From positions 1 through 18,600 of the forward strand of contig JBKQHQ010000167.1 in NCBI GenBank assembly GCA_052148715.1: 18,600 bases of DNA. The letters are read 5' to 3'. The notes under the pieces are model-generated. The model had not been told where the DNA came from and did no database searches. It saw nothing but the letters and a program-made list of their open reading frames with translations. The stretch comes from JBKQHQ01 sp052148715. Lineage in GTDB: Bacteria; Pseudomonadota; Alphaproteobacteria; Rhizobiales; Xanthobacteraceae. Of this stretch, positions 15,913 to 18,600 are shown piece after piece. The position numbers and the translations under genes are program-made. Each line of letters opens with the position of its first letter. Positions within the stretch are counted from its first letter, which is position 1.

Positions 15913-16008
15913 GACGTCATGCCCGCGCTTGTCGCGGGCATCCACGTCTTTACAGGTTGGCAGCGTAGTAAAGACGTGGGTGGCCGTGACAAGCACGGCC
16001 ATGACGCC
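15913..16008. repeat. REP-type inverted pair (two 41-bp elements in opposite orientation)
   Basis: Arms at 15913-15953 and 15968-16008 are inverted copies, 35 of 41 bases alike, with a 14-nt spacer. Each arm also folds alone: GCCCGCG-CTTGT-CGCGGGC in the first, GGCCGTG-ACAAG-CACGGCC in the second. Four of the six differences between the arms form two compensating pairs in that 7-bp stem, so the small hairpin has been kept by selection or by a shared copying mechanism. From memory, elements of this look (ending CATCCACGTCTTT) are scattered between genes in Bradyrhizobium and Rhodopseudomonas. It sits between the thioesterase and ligase genes. Confidence 0.85.
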
Positions 16009-16041
16009 GGAAATGTGGTTCTGCATGAGCGGACCACGACG

Positions 16042-16461
16042 TTAGCTCTTCGGCGGCGCGGTAAAATAGGTGCCGCGGCCGCTCGCGAGCAGCTTGCCCT
16101 CCTGGTCGAATATCTGCGCCTCCGCCGTCGCGAATTGGCCGCCGAAGCGGATCACCCTCCCGCGCGCCGTGAGGTCGCCCGGCATGGCGGGGCTGTGATA
16201 GTCGACGCGCAGATCGATGGTCGGCACGCCGCGCCCGGTCCGCGTCACCATTGCCCAGTCGGCCGCGATGTCGACGAGCGCCGCCAGCACCCCGCCGTGC
16301 GTGTAGCGCCGGTCGGGATTGACCACCCAGTCCTCGCGCCACTTGGCTTTCAGCTCGACCGCATCCTGCGCAACGGAGACGACCTCGATCCCCAGCCACT
16401 GATGATACGGCGCACGACTGACGAGCGCTTGCAGCCGCTCGACCGTGAATTCCTCGCTCAT
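16042..16461 (-). CDS. Hotdog-fold (PaaI-like) thioesterase
   Basis: This 139-residue single-domain hotdog protein probably hydrolyses an acyl- or aryl-CoA thioester. The helix motif THGGVLAALVDIAADWA (about residues 54-70) holds the HGG and Asp pattern of PaaI/hydroxyphenylacetyl-CoA thioesterases, and PTIDLRVDYHSPA is the usual following strand. The length fits the family. ATG 16461 is supported by GGGAGAG 6 nt upstream, placed in the 20-nt gap after the oxidoreductase gene, so the two are very likely one transcript. In a CoA-dependent pathway it would release free acid or rescue trapped CoA. Confidence 0.92.
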   Translation of the reverse strand: MSEEFTVERLQALVSRAPYHQWLGIEVVSVAQDAVELKAKWREDWVVNPDRRYTHGGVLAALVDIAADWAMVTRTGRGVPTIDLRVDYHSPAMPGDLTARGRVIRFGGQFATAEAQIFDQEGKLLASGRGTYFTAPPKS

Positions 16462-16481
16462 CCGGGTCTCTCCCTATTTCG

Positions 16482-17504
16482 CTACGGTGTCACCACGACC
16501 TTGCCGATGACTTCGCGGTCCTGGATCAGGCGCAGACCCTCGCGCGCCTCCTCGAGCGGCAGGACCTTGTCGATCACCGGCTTGATCTGGCCCGACGCGA
16601 TGAGCCGCATCAGTGCCTGCAGGTTGTCGTCATAAAAGCTGTTCGAGCCGATGATCTGCAGCTCGAAGGTCCAGATGAAGCGCAGGTCCTCCTTGGGGTC
16701 ATGGCCGGCGGTCGCGCCGCAGACGAGGAGCTTGCCCCCCCGCTTGAGGCAGCGCAGCGACGGCACCCACGTGTCGCCGCCGGTGAAATTGATGACCACG
16801 TCGACGCCGCCCTCATAGGACCGACGTTGCGGCTTGCCATAGCGTTCGATCGCCCATTTCGAAAAATCCGCATCGCGATAGTTGATCACCTCGTCGGCGC
16901 CCAGCTCCTTGAGCCGCGCCATCTTCTCAGGCGAGCTCGCGCAGGCGATCACCTCGGCGCCGAGCAGTTTTGCGAGAATGACGCAGCCGGTGCCGACACC
17001 CCCGCTCGCGCCGAGCACCAGGACGCGGTCGCCTTGCTTGACCGTCTTGTGGGTGATCAGCATGCGGTGCGCCGTGCCGTAGGCGACCGGCAAGGCGGCG
17101 GCCTCGGCAAACGAGACCCCTTCCGGCATGGCCACGAGCTGATCCGCGGACACGAGGCAATATTCGGCCATGCCGCCATCCAGCATCTCGCCCATCAGGC
17201 CTTTCTTCTTGTTGACGGGATTGACCAGCACCCGGTCATCCGGCTTCCAGCCGCTTACCCCGGCGCCCAGCTCGGTGATCTCGCCCGCCATGTCGAGGCC
17301 GATGACGACGGGCAGCGGCACTTTGATTCCCGGCATGCCGCGCACGGTGAATACGTCATGGTAATTGAAGGACGAGGCGCGCACGCGGATCACCACATGC
17401 CCCTCGGTCGCCCGCGGCAGCGGATGGTCCTGCACGAGCTCCAATTCATCGAGCCCGCCGTGACGCCGCAGCAGCAGCGCCTTCATGGTCTTCTTGCCGG
17501 TCAA
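16482..17504 (-). CDS. MDR-family quinone oxidoreductase / alcohol dehydrogenase-like protein
   Basis: This 340-residue medium-chain dehydrogenase/reductase would transfer hydride between NAD(P)H and a quinone, enone or alcohol. The GroES-like N-terminal domain lacks the GHE zinc motif (GLDMAGEI stands there) and the four-cysteine lobe, pointing to the zinc-free reductase branch. GASGGVGTG near residue 165 is the nucleotide-binding turn. The start is a TTG at 17504 with AGGAG at 7-nt spacing; an alternative ATG at 17486 (Met7) has only AAGAAG before it, so the TTG is favoured. It is divergent from the UbiD gene across 235 bp and leads the oxidoreductase-thioesterase pair. The stop codon is TAG. 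Confidence 0.92.
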   Translation of the reverse strand: MTGKKTMKALLLRRHGGLDELELVQDHPLPRATEGHVVIRVRASSFNYHDVFTVRGMPGIKVPLPVVIGLDMAGEITELGAGVSGWKPDDRVLVNPVNKKKGLMGEMLDGGMAEYCLVSADQLVAMPEGVSFAEAAALPVAYGTAHRMLITHKTVKQGDRVLVLGASGGVGTGCVILAKLLGAEVIACASSPEKMARLKELGADEVINYRDADFSKWAIERYGKPQRRSYEGGVDVVINFTGGDTWVPSLRCLKRGGKLLVCGATAGHDPKEDLRFIWTFELQIIGSNSFYDDNLQALMRLIASGQIKPVIDKVLPLEEAREGLRLIQDREVIGKVVVTP

Positions 17505-17739
17505 GGTGTTTCTCCTCAGCCCATCGCCGAACGCGTTTCCTGCTTATCGCAGAGGTTTGCCGCTGACCCAAGCTCAAGCGCGCGAAGCCTGCCTGGTTCC
17601 CGTGGTCGATCGCGATCAATCCGGGCCACGCACGCAACGCCGATTGCCCGCCGCGTGGGCTGCCGATACGTTGCGCCGACCGACACAAGAACCCATTCGG
17701 CGGCTCGCCCGAGCGCCGCCACGTTCGGAGCCTCCATCC

Positions 17740-18600
17740 ATGCAGGAAAACTTCCGCCAGTTCCTGAGCCGGCTGCGGCAGTGCGGGGAGCTCGTCGACC
17801 TGCAGCAGCCGGTCGATATTCGCCATATCGCGACCCTGGTGGATCAGGCCAAAACGGCGCTCTTTTTTCATAAAGTCATCGGCTACGACATGCCGGTCGT
17901 TTCCGGCCTCATCCGCACACGCGAACGCGCCGTCCTGTCGATGGGCTGCACCCAATACGGGGAGATCGAAGACAAGCTCAAACGGGCGATCGACCATCCG
18001 ATCCCGCCGCGGCGCGTCAATACGTCGCCGACGCGTGAAGTTACGCTGGTCGGCGACGAGGTCGATCTCTTCAAATTGCCGATCCCGATGTCGTCGATCT
18101 ACGACGGCGGCCCGATGATCACGGCCGGCGTCGTGATCGCGCGCGATCCCGAGCTCGGCCTCAACAGCGGCATCTACCGCTTCATCGTCAAGGAGAAGAG
18201 CCTCACCGGCATCGACATCGTCACCCCCAACAACATGCGGCTTTTTGCCCAGCGCGCCTACGAGGCGAAACAGCCCTGCCCGATCTCCATCAGCATCGGC
18301 ACGCATCCGCTCGAGATCATGGGGTCCGGCTATCGCGCTCCGCTCGGCGTCGACGAGATGGCGATCGCCGGGGGCTTGCGCGGCGAGCCGGTCGACCTCG
18401 CCCCGTGCGCCACGATCGACATGCCCTATATCGCCGACGCCGAGATCGTGCTCGAGGCGGAAATTCTGCCGACCGGCTGGACCTGGCCCGAAGGCCGCTT
18501 CGGCGAGTTCACCCGGCTGATGGGCGGCCTGCACTGGAACCCGCTGGTGCGGATCTAGGCGATCTCGATGCGCAAGGACGCGATCTACTACGCCCTGCAC
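17740..18600 (+). pseudogene. UbiD-family prFMN-dependent decarboxylase, interrupted by in-frame TAG and cut by the window edge
   Basis: The first 272 codons encode the N-terminal half of a UbiD-type (de)carboxylase. NSGIYR (about residues 145-150) carries the Asn and Arg of the prenyl-FMN site. EGRFGE (about residue 250) carries the two catalytic glutamates equivalent to Glu277 and Glu282 of fungal Fdc1. Codon 273 (18556-18558) is TAG, yet the same frame continues with AISMRKDAIYYALH to the last base, which fits the normal UbiD sequence after this point. A normal UbiD protein has about 450-500 residues, so the stop removes the C-terminal domain. GGAG lies 9 nt before ATG 17740. The frame opens further upstream at 17485, but that part is not UbiD-like and overlaps the divergent oxidoreductase start. 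Pseudogene, readthrough and sequencing error all remain possible. Confidence 0.85.

Noticed and set aside
17608..17617. GATCGCGATC palindrome between the oxidoreductase and UbiD genes as an operator
   Set aside because: A single 10-bp palindrome of such common GC-rich words is expected by chance in this genome type, and no repeated half-sites support it.
16701..17739. A long plus-strand frame (to 17873) antisense to the oxidoreductase gene
   Set aside because: It is antisense to a clear MDR enzyme and its composition is that of a shadow frame. It also runs out of frame into the start of the UbiD gene.
17485..17739. Upstream in-frame extension of the UbiD gene
   Set aside because: It overlaps the start of the divergent oxidoreductase gene, shows no UbiD similarity, and ATG 17740 has its own GGAG at good spacing.

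Overview
The window is high-GC DNA with GC-rich codon third positions and many long shadow reading frames. The gene families (an MHYT-GGDEF-EAL protein, an HWE-type histidine kinase, SsuABC-like importers) and a REP-type repeat resembling, from memory, ones common in Bradyrhizobium and Rhodopseudomonas suggest an alphaproteobacterium of the Hyphomicrobiales, probably near Bradyrhizobiaceae. That placement is inference. No rRNA, tRNA, CRISPR array, integrase or insertion sequence was seen.

Layout. (1) 349-2630: a two-gene ABC-2-type transporter, ATPase then membrane protein, coupled by a GTGA overlap. (2) 2876-5293: a membrane MHYT-GGDEF-EAL cyclic-di-GMP protein. (3) 5486-6214: an HNH-like protein with extra cysteines, converging on (4) a minus-strand HWE-type sensor kinase (6247-7989). 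(5) 8234-10415: three small, probably single-pass membrane proteins (96, 185 and 51 aa) beside a Crp/Fnr regulator gene. (6) 10640-11578: a VOC/glyoxalase-like protein, divergent from (7) a NitT/TauT/SsuABC-type importer operon (ATPase, binding protein, permease; 11696-14324). (8) A minus-strand set reading MDR oxidoreductase, hotdog thioesterase, a REP inverted pair, then an AMP-forming acyl-CoA ligase (17504 down to 14314). (9) A divergent UbiD-family decarboxylase from 17740 to the window edge.

The most striking regulatory pattern is in region 5. Each of the three small-protein genes is preceded by a CRP-like palindrome (TGTGA-N6-TCACA or one mismatch from it). In all three, a TA-starting -10-like hexamer begins exactly 29.5 nt downstream of the palindrome centre, which is the geometry of a class II CRP-activated promoter. 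The neighbouring Crp/Fnr protein keeps the Arg-Glu pair of the CRP recognition helix. Together this looks like a small local regulon of uncharacterised membrane proteins.

Regions 6-9 look like a catabolic island for a carboxylic, possibly aromatic, acid: uptake by the importer, CoA activation, prFMN-dependent decarboxylation, reduction and thioester hydrolysis. The substrate cannot be read from the sequence. The UbiD gene carries an in-frame TAG at codon 273, and UbiD-like sequence continues in the same frame to the end of the window. It is therefore a fresh pseudogene, a readthrough case or a sequence error.
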